DNA of 57,327 nt from Deltaproteobacteria bacterium. GTDB taxonomy: Bacteria; Bdellovibrionota; FAC87; UBA2466. The stretch is from positions 1 to 57,327 of the forward strand of contig OMIX01000061.1 in the NCBI GenBank assembly GCA_900299195.1, written 5' to 3'. This document shows positions 16,439 to 24,250 of this stretch, one piece after another. The position numbers and the translations under genes are program-made. The number at the start of each line of letters is the position of its first letter. The stretch's first letter is position 1. Below the pieces are notes generated by a model. The model was not told the DNA's origin, made no database searches, and saw only the letters and a program-made list of their open reading frames with translations.

Positions 16439-17806
16439 TTATCTTCTCACAGTAATTTGACCATGAGGAGTTGAAACTTTTTGTTTCTGTGTTTTGTCCG
16501 CTTGCCACAAACTGACTAGGGTCATACTCGAACTAGTTCCACACGAGTTCTTGGCGGATAAATGGTACTCAGTAGAAATAGTTGGCTTTGCGACGGGATT
16601 GCAACTATTGGGGTCGCTCAAACCAGCAGCAGGAGCCCAACTACAAGTCATCCCTTCTTTGGGTTCGATCCCAATTTCAACCGATTCCCCTTTCTTGATC
16701 TCCCTTAAATATTTTTGAGCGGCATCCGGCGGAACACAAGTCGGTTTGTACTGGACAATTTTGGCACTTACACCCAGACCCCGATTGAGCCTTCCATCAC
16801 CACACTCCCATTGAATTCTGGAAACGCCATTTTCCCCATGACTTTGACCCCAAGAATTCCAAACATGAGCATTACGTTTTCCATTTTCACTATCCCAACC
16901 CACAATGGCTACCATGTGATTTCCGCCTGAGTTGATCGAACTACAGGAGTTATAAATTCCATTACCCGAGAGTGAATAAGCTGCCACCGTTACTACCAGC
17001 GGCCCTTGAGAATTCTCCATGGCAGCCATCATTTCTTTCACTTTAGTCCCCTCTCGATAACTTCCGTCTTTTTTTCTCATGGCGAGGGAGTAGCGTTTAG
17101 AATCACCCACATAAGGAGTCGCCAAAGCTTTAGGCTCCCAGCCCGTAGCAATGTTAGCAGAGCTGTACTTGCATTGTTTGTCGTAAGCCGCATAGGGAAA
17201 ATCCGATTCCTCGGGTAATCCATGGAGTAAAAAATCTACGGCCTTCATGTACCCACCATTGCAAGAACCTGCTCGCGAACAGGATAAAACGGTCTGAATG
17301 GAGTGATCGACCACAAGGCCGTCATGAACCGCTCTAGCAATTTCCAACCCATGATGAGTGGACCAAGCCCAACAATCACCACATTGCTGTTTCTTGATTT
17401 CTCGAATCCCATTTTTCATGAAGTCGCGCAGATCATATTTCTCAGAAACTTCAGCTTTTGCGGGGATAAACCACTGGACCCCGTCCTGATAGGCCCAATC
17501 TTTTTCTTGGAGCAAACCATACTTAGTCTCAGGCCCTTCAAAAAACAAACTGTCGAGGTCCACTTGAAAAGTACAGCGATTCTCTGCTGGCCCACCCTGG
17601 CTGTTAGTTGCCCCTCTCACGACTCCAGGACCACAATCTGTGACTAACTGCTCCAACTCCTCTCGAGCCGATTTATACTGCTCAAGGTCAAGATCTATTT
17701 TGCCGGGAACCATTTTAAGAACTTCAAAAGGTATCCTATTGGAGGCTTCTAGGTTTGTTGCGGCTAATGTGAAAACCGCAAAGATAGATAAAGGAATGAC
17801 TTTCAT
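16439..17806 (-). CDS. Secreted papain-like (C1) cysteine protease
   Basis: A 455-residue protein with a signal peptide (residues 1-22), a propeptide-like region to about 120, and a C1 domain. The catalytic triad is visible: Cys145 in QQCGDCWAWSTHH, His297 in SGGNHMVAIVGWD and Asn317 in HVWNSWGQ. The usual oxyanion Gln six residues before the Cys is a Lys (K139), with Gln140 and Gln141 adjacent, so the oxyanion hole may be shifted. A C-terminal extension of about 100 residues looks Ig-like. A good AAGGAG-like ribosome site precedes the start. Such proteases are common in predatory bacteria for digestion of host protein. Confidence 0.88.
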   Translation of the reverse strand: MKVIPLSIFAVFTLAATNLEASNRIPFEVLKMVPGKIDLDLEQYKSAREELEQLVTDCGPGVVRGATNSQGGPAENRCTFQVDLDSLFFEGPETKYGLLQEKDWAYQDGVQWFIPAKAEVSEKYDLRDFMKNGIREIKKQQCGDCWAWSTHHGLEIARAVHDGLVVDHSIQTVLSCSRAGSCNGGYMKAVDFLLHGLPEESDFPYAAYDKQCKYSSANIATGWEPKALATPYVGDSKRYSLAMRKKDGSYREGTKVKEMMAAMENSQGPLVVTVAAYSLSGNGIYNSCSSINSGGNHMVAIVGWDSENGKRNAHVWNSWGQSHGENGVSRIQWECGDGRLNRGLGVSAKIVQYKPTCVPPDAAQKYLREIKKGESVEIGIEPKEGMTCSWAPAAGLSDPNSCNPVAKPTISTEYHLSAKNSCGTSSSMTLVSLWQADKTQKQKVSTPHGQITVRR

Positions 17807-17984
17807 GGTTGTTCTCCTTGCTTTATTTTTGGGTGTGCTTTTAAAAAGATATTTTTAGGTTACGACAACTAAGAATAAAAACAACACAAGACCTTAATTA
17901 ACATCTGTTAGCGATGAAACTTAATGAACAGGTGCATTACAAGTGAGAGCTGACTAACAGCAAAAAAACCTTTACTGTAAGGTC

Positions 17985-18563
17985 ATGAAAACAATAATTT
18001 ATTTTCTCAGTATTTTTGGTTTAATTCACTTCTTTTTTGAAGGAAGGTTAGTCATGGCCTATGAAGAGCCTAAGTTCACAGTTCTGGAGAAACTAGGAAA
18101 AATTGAAATTAGAAATTACGAAAGCTATCTTGTGGCTCAAGCTGAAGTAAATGGAGATCGCCAGAGTTCCGGAACTCAAGGGTTTAAAATTTTAGCGGGC
18201 TACATCTTTGGACAAAACGAAGGAGACCACACGATTGCCATGACAGCTCCTGTGGTTCAAACAGAAACTAAGGATCGGTGGGTCATCCAATTTATGATGC
18301 CTACCAAATACCATTTAGAGAACTTACCCAAACCCAAAAATAAAGCGGTCCAATTTAAAACGATTCCGGCTAAAAAGATCGCTGCCATTACTTATTCGGG
18401 AAGATGGACCGATGACAACTACTTCGAACATTTAGAGATACTCAAAAAGGAATTAGAAAAAACTAAGCTAAAACCCAAAGGGGAACCCTTGTGGGCTAGG
18501 TATAACTCGCCCTTCACCCCGTGGTTCTTAAGAAAAAATGAAATTCTAATCGAAGTCGAATAG
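17985..18563 (+). CDS. SOUL heme-binding family protein (exported)
   Basis: A 192-residue protein with a signal peptide (to about residue 25) then the SOUL fold: YEEPKFTVLEKLGKIEIRNYESYLVAQAEV, IAMTAPVV in the middle, IAAITYSGRWTDDNYFEHLEIL, and a C-terminal ARYNSPFTPWFLRKNEILIEV. These are the family's signatures in order. SOUL proteins bind heme in some plant and animal members, while bacterial members have unknown roles. The family's heme His is not obvious. It stands alone, with a strong hairpin after its end (18611-18646). Confidence 0.9.
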   Translation: MKTIIYFLSIFGLIHFFFEGRLVMAYEEPKFTVLEKLGKIEIRNYESYLVAQAEVNGDRQSSGTQGFKILAGYIFGQNEGDHTIAMTAPVVQTETKDRWVIQFMMPTKYHLENLPKPKNKAVQFKTIPAKKIAAITYSGRWTDDNYFEHLEILKKELEKTKLKPKGEPLWARYNSPFTPWFLRKNEILIEVE

Positions 18564-18610
18564 TTTTTAAGGCAAATACAACAGAGAAAAAAATATCGAC
18601 TCATTGGGTG

Positions 18611-18646
18611 TGGCTCGCAATATCCAAAAGAAGGCATTGCGAGCCA
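18611..18646. terminator. Inverted repeat between convergent genes, possible bidirectional terminator
   Basis: TGGCTCGCAAT (18611-18621) and ATTGCGAGCCA (18636-18646) form a perfect 11-bp stem with a 14-base loop. It sits between the SOUL gene end (18563) and the end of the gene on the other strand (18663). No run of T follows directly on either strand, so it is not a textbook intrinsic terminator. Transcript-end protection or Rho-linked termination are alternatives. Confidence 0.5.
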
Positions 18647-18662
18647 TGCGATGGCTTTCAAT

Positions 18663-20222
18663 TCAGTGCGTTTTTTTAAGTACAATCATTTTGGGATTCA
18701 CCAACCCCTCAGGAGCTGGCCCTCGAGTAGTTCCCGGAACCACATAGTTTCTCTGAATGAATTTGAGTTGTTCTCCGTGGGGTACCATTGCTTCGGTAAT
18801 AGGATGACAATGTTTCATATTTCCACAATCTCTAGCAAAATAAACGAGATAAAGTTTCTCAGAATCCTGCGAACCTGGAAATAAATCAGAGGCGGTACCC
18901 TTAAGATCTTTATCCGTGAGATTAGAAACTCCTATCAGTTCAGGTATTCGGTTGACAGCTAAACTGGTATAAGTCGCATTTCCAGTCACAGTTCCTAAAG
19001 TTCCAGCTACCGCTAAAACTTCATCTTGATCGACACTTGCCGTCTCACTGATTTGATAATCAGCATCTGCCGTATCGCCTAAGCAATTCATGGGTCGCTT
19101 GATACAATGTTCCCCTAATAGATCCATAGCTAGCAATAGACTACGAAACTCGGAAGAAACTGAATTCATCTGAGCCCATCTATTTTTTAAACCCACAACA
19201 AGCTTATCTAAACTGTGTTGCAAATTTAACTCGGACCGCACACTTCTTGTTTCACGAACCGACACCGAATAGGGTGTTGCTATTTGATTTCGTTCATGAG
19301 ATCGAACTCGAAAAACGACTAAAGGAAGCTGCTGTCGCCATTGCTCTCCGGCTATTTCATCTTCGGGTAAAGCATAGCGAAGCACAGTCATGAAATCATC
19401 CGCAGAAGAATTAAGACCCAATTTGGCAAAAGAGGCAGGAATCGGAGCCTTGAAAATATGGCGAGTGTCTGGAACCCCAGATTGTAATAGGACTTGTCTC
19501 ATTTCTTTTTCTAATCCGGCATCAGCAGTCATGATAAAAAATCGCTGTTCGCCAAAAGCGGCACCAGACTGATGTTCAATCACCACGTTATTGATACTGT
19601 CTCCGATACTGGAGAAAACAAGGGGTCTCGAGGGATTTGGAGATTTCATGAACAAAATACTTTTCATGAAAGGGTCCGTCAGAGATTGAAAAAGCACGTC
19701 GGCTTCATCAAGTTGCCCTTCTCTTGAGAAAATATAAGGCTGAAATCCGAAATATCTACCAGGAGGTGGAAGTTCACCTAACACAACAAGGGCTTCTTGT
19801 TCCCCTAATCGATGAGTCCACCCTTGATTTTCTGCGACAGGTCCCAAGAGCTGATTCATGTGGGGGTCGACATGTTCGTCTGGCCACAGAGGAAGCGAGG
19901 GAATAATGTAAGGGGCTGTGGGGTTATTCCCCAAACAGTTGCCAATCGACTTCACCGCGTACTTGCAATCCTCAATGGAGAACAAGTGAAAATCGCCTTC
20001 AGCCACCTCAAAGCCTTGAGACAATAACGCCAAACGGAATTTTTCAACTTTCTGTTGAAGCGACTTAGGCAGAATCTTGGTTGATGGCTCAGCATCTGTA
20101 GCCATGCCCGTTAGCTGCAAAGCTCCCAAAGTAAAAATGACGATAGCCATTCTTACCTTTCGCCACGAAAAAAGCTGAACCGTTGGTGAAGATGAATCAT
20201 TTATTTTGAGTTTAATTTTCAT
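18663..20222 (-). CDS. Large exported protein of unknown function (about 519 aa)
   Basis: Start chosen at ATG 20222 because GTGAGAG lies close upstream. An ATG at 20151 (AAAGG seven bases before it) starts right at a classic signal peptide (MAIVIFTLGALQLTGMATDA), and a longer one at 20300 also exists. The mature protein contains APYIIPSLPLWPDEH, LGELPPPGRYFGFQPYIFSR and MTADAGLEKEMRQVLLQSG blocks in an ordered way that suggests several small domains, but no family is recognised. The many conserved-looking Pro-Gly turns and no transmembrane segment after the signal point to a periplasmic or outer protein. It lies just before the Fic-like gene on the opposite strand. Confidence 0.6.
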   Translation of the reverse strand: MKIKLKINDSSSPTVQLFSWRKVRMAIVIFTLGALQLTGMATDAEPSTKILPKSLQQKVEKFRLALLSQGFEVAEGDFHLFSIEDCKYAVKSIGNCLGNNPTAPYIIPSLPLWPDEHVDPHMNQLLGPVAENQGWTHRLGEQEALVVLGELPPPGRYFGFQPYIFSREGQLDEADVLFQSLTDPFMKSILFMKSPNPSRPLVFSSIGDSINNVVIEHQSGAAFGEQRFFIMTADAGLEKEMRQVLLQSGVPDTRHIFKAPIPASFAKLGLNSSADDFMTVLRYALPEDEIAGEQWRQQLPLVVFRVRSHERNQIATPYSVSVRETRSVRSELNLQHSLDKLVVGLKNRWAQMNSVSSEFRSLLLAMDLLGEHCIKRPMNCLGDTADADYQISETASVDQDEVLAVAGTLGTVTGNATYTSLAVNRIPELIGVSNLTDKDLKGTASDLFPGSQDSEKLYLVYFARDCGNMKHCHPITEAMVPHGEQLKFIQRNYVVPGTTRGPAPEGLVNPKMIVLKKTH

Positions 20223-20387
20223 GTTGCTCTCACTTTCAAAGTCAGTACCCGTTGTCATACTGATTCGAACAAGCAACTTTGAGGCCAGAATGTTACTCAC
20301 CTATTAGTCGTTGCATATCTAAACCTTAATTGTTAAATTTTTTATACAATTCTTCATTCGACTTTTTAGGGAAGGAATATTGCACGG

Positions 20388-21341
20388 TTGCAAGCTCAAG
20401 ATTCACACTCATTGGGATCTGACAGGTGGATAGAGTTCATCGACCCAAAAGATTGGAAAGCGGCGGTGGTTCGTTTTCCCAATCAGCCTTGGCGTTTTTA
20501 TGTGAAGCCCAATGGAAGTTACGATCGTGGCAATTGGGGCAATTTCTTAAAAGCAAAAGATTGGATTACCAGAGAATTGAGAAAATTCTCCTATCCTTTT
20601 TCTCCCGCTGAAACGCTTACATGCGAAACCTTATATAAACTTAGTTCTTTATTGCAGTTCGGGGACACTCACCAACACCATTGCATAGTCAGAGACAACA
20701 GTTTGATTATGATTCGGCGCCCGTACTCACTCATTAAATCTGTTTTTCATTCCTATGCACCCTTCTATAAAAGCTCAGGAAATCTTAAAATACCTGTCTT
20801 GGGCTTTGTTCCCAATGGTGTGGAAGTTCTGGATTTATTGTTACTAAAAAATGTACTGCTAAACACACCGGAAAAACAACAACGTGCTATTCTCGACAAG
20901 TTTTTTTCTGTTTCTGGAGAGTTTTCTTTGAGCAACCGAGTAAACAATAAAGCAAACTCCTGGGTAGTCGTATTTCCATATCGGAGAGAAGATATTTTAG
21001 AAAGTTTGCGCAATGTTCTTAGTTGGTACCATTCGGAAAGCACAAAAATCATGGCCTTGTATGAGCCTGGAACTGAGCCTTACCACCGAGCGGTGGTTAC
21101 ATTGGCAGTGCAGATGCAACGATTTGTAGATATGGTCCATTTTTCCAAGGACGCATCGGGTCGCACCAGTCGTCTAGTTCAGGAATACATTTGCCGTTTG
21201 TTTCGAGTTGCCCCCCCAATGCCTGTTCTGTTTCAATACAAAAACATCTGGATGGAAAATGGAACTTATTTGCCTTTAAACATGGCACTCAAAATGGCCT
21301 GGAAAGGATGCCAAAGAGCCCACCTGACAATGCCCGTTTGA
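20388..21341 (+). CDS. Fic-like protein, first copy, paired with PqqD-like gene
   Basis: A 317-residue protein with a TTG start at 20388 (GGAAGGA lies 11 bases upstream; an in-frame ATT at 20379 is closer). Near the C-terminus, HFSKDASGRTSR (His251) aligns with the Fic signature HxFx(D/E)GNGRxxR, keeping His, Asp, both Arg and one Gly but losing Gly-Asn. The helix before it (LAVQMQRFVDMVH) and the end after it (LVQEYICRLF) also look Fic-like. Its N-terminus (DWKAAVVRFPNQPWRFYVKP) matches the second copy at 47466. No precursor peptide is visible nearby, yet a PqqD-like gene follows by 33 bases, as in the other locus. It is probably a peptide-linked transferase, but the activity is inferred. 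Confidence 0.65.
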   Translation: MQAQDSHSLGSDRWIEFIDPKDWKAAVVRFPNQPWRFYVKPNGSYDRGNWGNFLKAKDWITRELRKFSYPFSPAETLTCETLYKLSSLLQFGDTHQHHCIVRDNSLIMIRRPYSLIKSVFHSYAPFYKSSGNLKIPVLGFVPNGVEVLDLLLLKNVLLNTPEKQQRAILDKFFSVSGEFSLSNRVNNKANSWVVVFPYRREDILESLRNVLSWYHSESTKIMALYEPGTEPYHRAVVTLAVQMQRFVDMVHFSKDASGRTSRLVQEYICRLFRVAPPMPVLFQYKNIWMENGTYLPLNMALKMAWKGCQRAHLTMPV

Positions 21342-21374
21342 GTTTAGGTTAAAGGTATAGAAAATGAGATTACG

Positions 21375-21650
21375 ATGTACCCAATAAATAAAAAAAGAAT
21401 TGTTTGGAAAGAAATTAAAGACCAAGTCGTGGTCATGGATTTGGATACCTGGAGCCTTTACACCTTTGAGCATTTAGCAGCTTTCATCTGGAGGCGTTTG
21501 GTTATGCGTCGAAATGACCATGAAATTTTGGAAGACATCATTTCGGAATACAAGGTTGGGAGAGTTCAGGCGCTTAAAGATTTCCGATTTTTTATAAAAA
21601 CTCTAAAAAAACGAAATTTTTTCCTGAAAGCCTCAAATCCAAAGCGATAA
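21375..21650 (+). CDS. PqqD-like RRE protein next to first Fic-like gene
   Basis: A 91-residue protein with the PqqD/RRE winged-helix pattern: a first beta pair around INKKRIVWKEIKDQVVVMDLDTWSLYTFEHLAAFIW (tryptophan and aliphatic spacing as in PqqD), and a helical C-terminal half with ILEDIISEYKV and LKDFRFFIKTLKKRNFF. PqqD-type domains hold the leader of RiPP precursors for processing enzymes. It lies 33 bases after the Fic-like gene on the same strand, so they are likely an operon. It is one of three PqqD-like proteins in the window. No cognate precursor was found within 1 kb. Confidence 0.7.
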   Translation: MYPINKKRIVWKEIKDQVVVMDLDTWSLYTFEHLAAFIWRRLVMRRNDHEILEDIISEYKVGRVQALKDFRFFIKTLKKRNFFLKASNPKR

Positions 21651-21694
21651 GCTATTTTGCGGTCGCTAATCTCTCATGAAGAAAGCATTATTTT

Positions 21695-22432
21695 TTATTC
21701 AAAAACCGGTATGAGAGTCTGCCCATTCACCTGAACCGACTTATTGTCCCTACCCTTTCTAAACACACTGAGCAGGGTACCATCGAGACCTTTCGCTTGC
21801 CCCTCAACGGTTCCTTCTTTCGAACGATCAAAACTAAAAGAAATCACTTTAAGTTCCTGAGTCCCCCAAAACATTCGATAGGGAATCTTTTTCTGTAAAT
21901 CCCCATAAAAAGCTGAGAGAAAAATAGTTTGCCCTTGTTGAGTTCTGTAGAGCCCCCCAAAAATTTTATCTCGAAGACTTAAGTTTTGCTCGTCTCCTTG
22001 GTTAGAGATCATAATCAGACGTTCCTGTTTTTTATCTAAAATCAAAGCACAATTTCCAAACCAAGCCCCTTCACTTCGAGGATTGAGCAAAAATGTCATG
22101 GAATTCGGATCGAGTTGAAGAAGCTTAGAAACCTGTTTCTTCATGCCCTCAATCGCTGAGGATTCGACTAAATAGGATCCATCTTCTTTTTTCTTCCCGA
22201 GAGATTCCAAAGTTTTTTGATGGATAGCGACAAATTCTCTAAGGTCTCGCAGATTGGAATACTGAACCGGAGCACTCTCCGTGGGTGAGATTTCGGGTGC
22301 CGCAGTTTCAACCTGCTTTTTCTTATTACGAACTTTTAAGTCGCTATCTGGCTTTCTGACCTGAGTATTGGAACAACCGATAAGAATGCCTAAGAAACCA
22401 CAAATAACGACAATCATAGATTTTTTGTGCAT
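21695..22432 (-). CDS. Lipoprotein of unknown function
   Basis: A 245-residue protein with a lipoprotein signal ending in a lipobox (ILIGC, Cys at about residue 20), so it would be lipid-anchored. The mature part begins with a charged linker and then a domain with SLRDLREFVAIHQKTLESLG-like helices and a C-terminal beta-rich half (GQTIFLSAFYGDLQKK, GTVEGQAKGLDGTLLS). No family is recognised. A single gene with its own likely promoter region upstream (22433-22540), divergent from the 418-residue gene. Confidence 0.65.
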   Translation of the reverse strand: MHKKSMIVVICGFLGILIGCSNTQVRKPDSDLKVRNKKKQVETAAPEISPTESAPVQYSNLRDLREFVAIHQKTLESLGKKKEDGSYLVESSAIEGMKKQVSKLLQLDPNSMTFLLNPRSEGAWFGNCALILDKKQERLIMISNQGDEQNLSLRDKIFGGLYRTQQGQTIFLSAFYGDLQKKIPYRMFWGTQELKVISFSFDRSKEGTVEGQAKGLDGTLLSVFRKGRDNKSVQVNGQTLIPVFE

Positions 22433-22540
22433 GGAAAGATTGTATCAAAAGGCAAGCCATTTTGAAAAAACTCACACAGTTCTTTGCTTAAGAACTTCTT
22501 AGTTTTTTCCGAAGCGCGTTAAAAGTCTCCTAGAAGAACC

Positions 22541-23797
22541 ATGGCTAAAATAAACAAACAGCCCATTCCACCGAAGGCAGAAGAACACGAATCCCCCGTG
22601 CGCCCCTCCGCTCTAAAATTAATCGTTCCACAAACTTCTCCTCCACTCGTATCTCCCCGTTTTACGCTCTTACAAAAGCTCGTGATTGCCACTTTCCTCG
22701 CGTTGGGGCTCTTTTTCTCAAGCCCCTGTTACCCCGACGGATACGACATACTCCGAACAACGCCCAAACAACACGATTTGGGTAAATTTTGGACCAAAAG
22801 CAAGGATGCTCAAAGACGAACTCTAGCCATGCTGATTGAAATGTATCCTGATTATGAACTTTATTTTCTTGAAAGGGATGCCAGACTTTTAGGCCAAACC
22901 GGTCTTCTCATGGCCAAAATTGAAGGGGATGAATCTCTACAAAAAAGGATTCATTTTCTTAATGTCTCAAGAGCTAACAAAACCCATCCCCTCTTATCTC
23001 AATATCTAAAGCAAGAAGGAATCTCCGAAGAATCTCTCGCACAAGGAAAAAAGTTTCTCTTTATTGATACTGGTTTTGTGGGAAGTATCCCCCGAGGGAT
23101 CATGCAAAGGTTTCCTGGACATGAAGCACAATTTGGAGTTCAAATGATGGTGGCCTCTCCTGCAGATCACGAATACCGTAGCCCTTTCCCATCAACCCGC
23201 GTTTTTGGAACAGCTTTTAGCGACTCTTACCCAATGCAGGACATTTTGGAAGGCGCGATAGATGTCGTTCATCCTTACGCTTCTAGATTACCGAAATCGG
23301 ATCTCAGATCCGATCTTTTCGTTGTTGATCCCAATGGAAAAATTCAACCGGACTCGACTCTTCAATCTCGAGATATCAATGACGGAGAGATTAATCCCAT
23401 GAAAACCCGACAATTCGAAGAGGACCTTCATTTTTATTTAAACCAAAGCTCAACCCGTCTACTTAACACTAAACTTAGGGACGAGTGGCGAAAAGCGCAC
23501 CAATTATGGCAGGCCGGTAAAAAATCTGAATTAGTGAGAGAGTTGGAACATTGGATCAACGTAAAAGGAGTTCAGGGTGTGGCCATGGCTTTCGATTTGA
23601 TTGAGATGACCCACACCAATCTCGTCGGAGGCTTCACCCTCACCCCACCAGAAGTGGGTTTGCCTCTACAAGAGATTAATCAAAACGAAACTAGGCTCAG
23701 AGATAAAAATTTAATCCCCTGGCAACCACGGCCATGTAGAAGACTTTTACAAAACCTAACCAGTCCCCCTCCATCTTCAACCGTTTTTCCGGAGTGA
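22541..23797 (+). CDS. Exported or anchored protein of unknown function with HAD-like motifs
   Basis: A 418-residue protein with a hydrophobic segment after a 45-residue N-terminal tail (LVIATFLALGLFFSS), so it is anchored or exported. The core has three spaced motifs: YFLERDARLLGQTG, HFLNVSRANKTH and LFIDTGFVGSIPRGI. The order and spacing recall a HAD-like domain seen in some glycan-locus proteins (FLARDG, then YVSR, then DIGW/GS), but the match is weak. A C-terminal helical region follows. The small monooxygenase-like gene starts 4 bases after its stop, so the two are probably translated together. Confidence 0.55.
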   Translation: MAKINKQPIPPKAEEHESPVRPSALKLIVPQTSPPLVSPRFTLLQKLVIATFLALGLFFSSPCYPDGYDILRTTPKQHDLGKFWTKSKDAQRRTLAMLIEMYPDYELYFLERDARLLGQTGLLMAKIEGDESLQKRIHFLNVSRANKTHPLLSQYLKQEGISEESLAQGKKFLFIDTGFVGSIPRGIMQRFPGHEAQFGVQMMVASPADHEYRSPFPSTRVFGTAFSDSYPMQDILEGAIDVVHPYASRLPKSDLRSDLFVVDPNGKIQPDSTLQSRDINDGEINPMKTRQFEEDLHFYLNQSSTRLLNTKLRDEWRKAHQLWQAGKKSELVRELEHWINVKGVQGVAMAFDLIEMTHTNLVGGFTLTPPEVGLPLQEINQNETRLRDKNLIPWQPRPCRRLLQNLTSPPPSSTVFPE

Positions 23798-23801
23798 ATT
23801 T

Positions 23802-24101
23802 ATGTATGTGGTTTACTACCAATGGCAAATCAAACCAGGCAAAGAAACTCAATTTATCGAAGCCTGGACCCGTCTCACTGAAGCTCTTCAACAAAAAACC
23901 CCCAAAGTCGCTGGAAAACTTTTAAAGACGCTTCAAGAAGAGTACATCGCCCTGATTGAATGGCCTTCTCAAAAAGATTGGGAATCTCAAACAACTGAAA
24001 ATATTGATCTTTCTATTCAAACCCAACTTATGGATTGTGTAGAAAACATGGTATCGGTCATTCCCTTACAGTGCCTGAAAGAGGTCAAACCCACTTCCTA
24101 A
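23802..24101 (+). CDS. ABM-fold (antibiotic biosynthesis monooxygenase-like) protein
   Basis: A 99-residue protein with the ferredoxin-like ABM pattern: MYVVYYQWQIKPGKETQFIEAWTRLTEAL at the start and YIALIEWPSQKDWES in the middle, then a terminal strand. ABM-fold proteins range from cofactor-free monooxygenases to heme-degrading enzymes and small regulators; no catalytic residue can be assigned. The start lies 4 bases after the 418-residue gene, so the two are translationally linked. Confidence 0.65.
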   Translation: MYVVYYQWQIKPGKETQFIEAWTRLTEALQQKTPKVAGKLLKTLQEEYIALIEWPSQKDWESQTTENIDLSIQTQLMDCVENMVSVIPLQCLKEVKPTS

Positions 24102-24131
24102 CCTATTCTTAAAATTAAAAAGTCTTGCCTG

Positions 24132-24160
24132 TTGGGCCAAAGCCCACTAAATCCCAAAAT
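24132..24160 (+). promoter_or_regulatory. Candidate promoter for riboswitch-nuclease unit
   Basis: TTGGGC (24132-24137) and CAAAAT (24155-24160) are spaced by 17 bases. That would start transcription near 24167, about 14 bases before the riboswitch. The hexamers match the consensus only partly (3/6 and 4/6), so this is a weak call. Confidence 0.35.
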
Positions 24161-24180
24161 GTAGCACGTAGCTTTTGTTA

Positions 24181-24241
24181 CTCGTATAAGCCGAAAATGG
24201 GTTCGGCGTTTCTACTAGACACCGTAATGTCTGACTATGAG
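24181..24241 (+). promoter_or_regulatory. Guanine-class purine riboswitch upstream of secreted HNH nuclease
   Basis: All purine riboswitch parts are present in order. P1 is CTCGT (24181-24185) with ATGAG (24237-24241). P2 is GCCGAA/TTCGGC (24190-24195, 24202-24207) with loop AATGGG. J2/3 is GTTTCTACT (24208-24216). P3 is AGACA/TGTCT (24217-24221, 24228-24232) with loop CCGTAA. J3/1 is GACTATG. The base that decides ligand choice (position 74 in Bacillus numbering) is C at 24235, so guanine or hypoxanthine, not adenine. The 3' side of P1 contains part of the Shine-Dalgarno GAGG (24239-24242), eight bases before the ATG at 24251. Ligand binding would therefore hide the ribosome site and turn translation off. 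Confidence 0.9.
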
Positions 24242-24250
24242 GTATAAAGA

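Noticed and set aside
24181-24241. Adenine riboswitch
   Set aside because: The specificity base is C (GACTATG), not T (GATTATG), which points to guanine or hypoxanthine.
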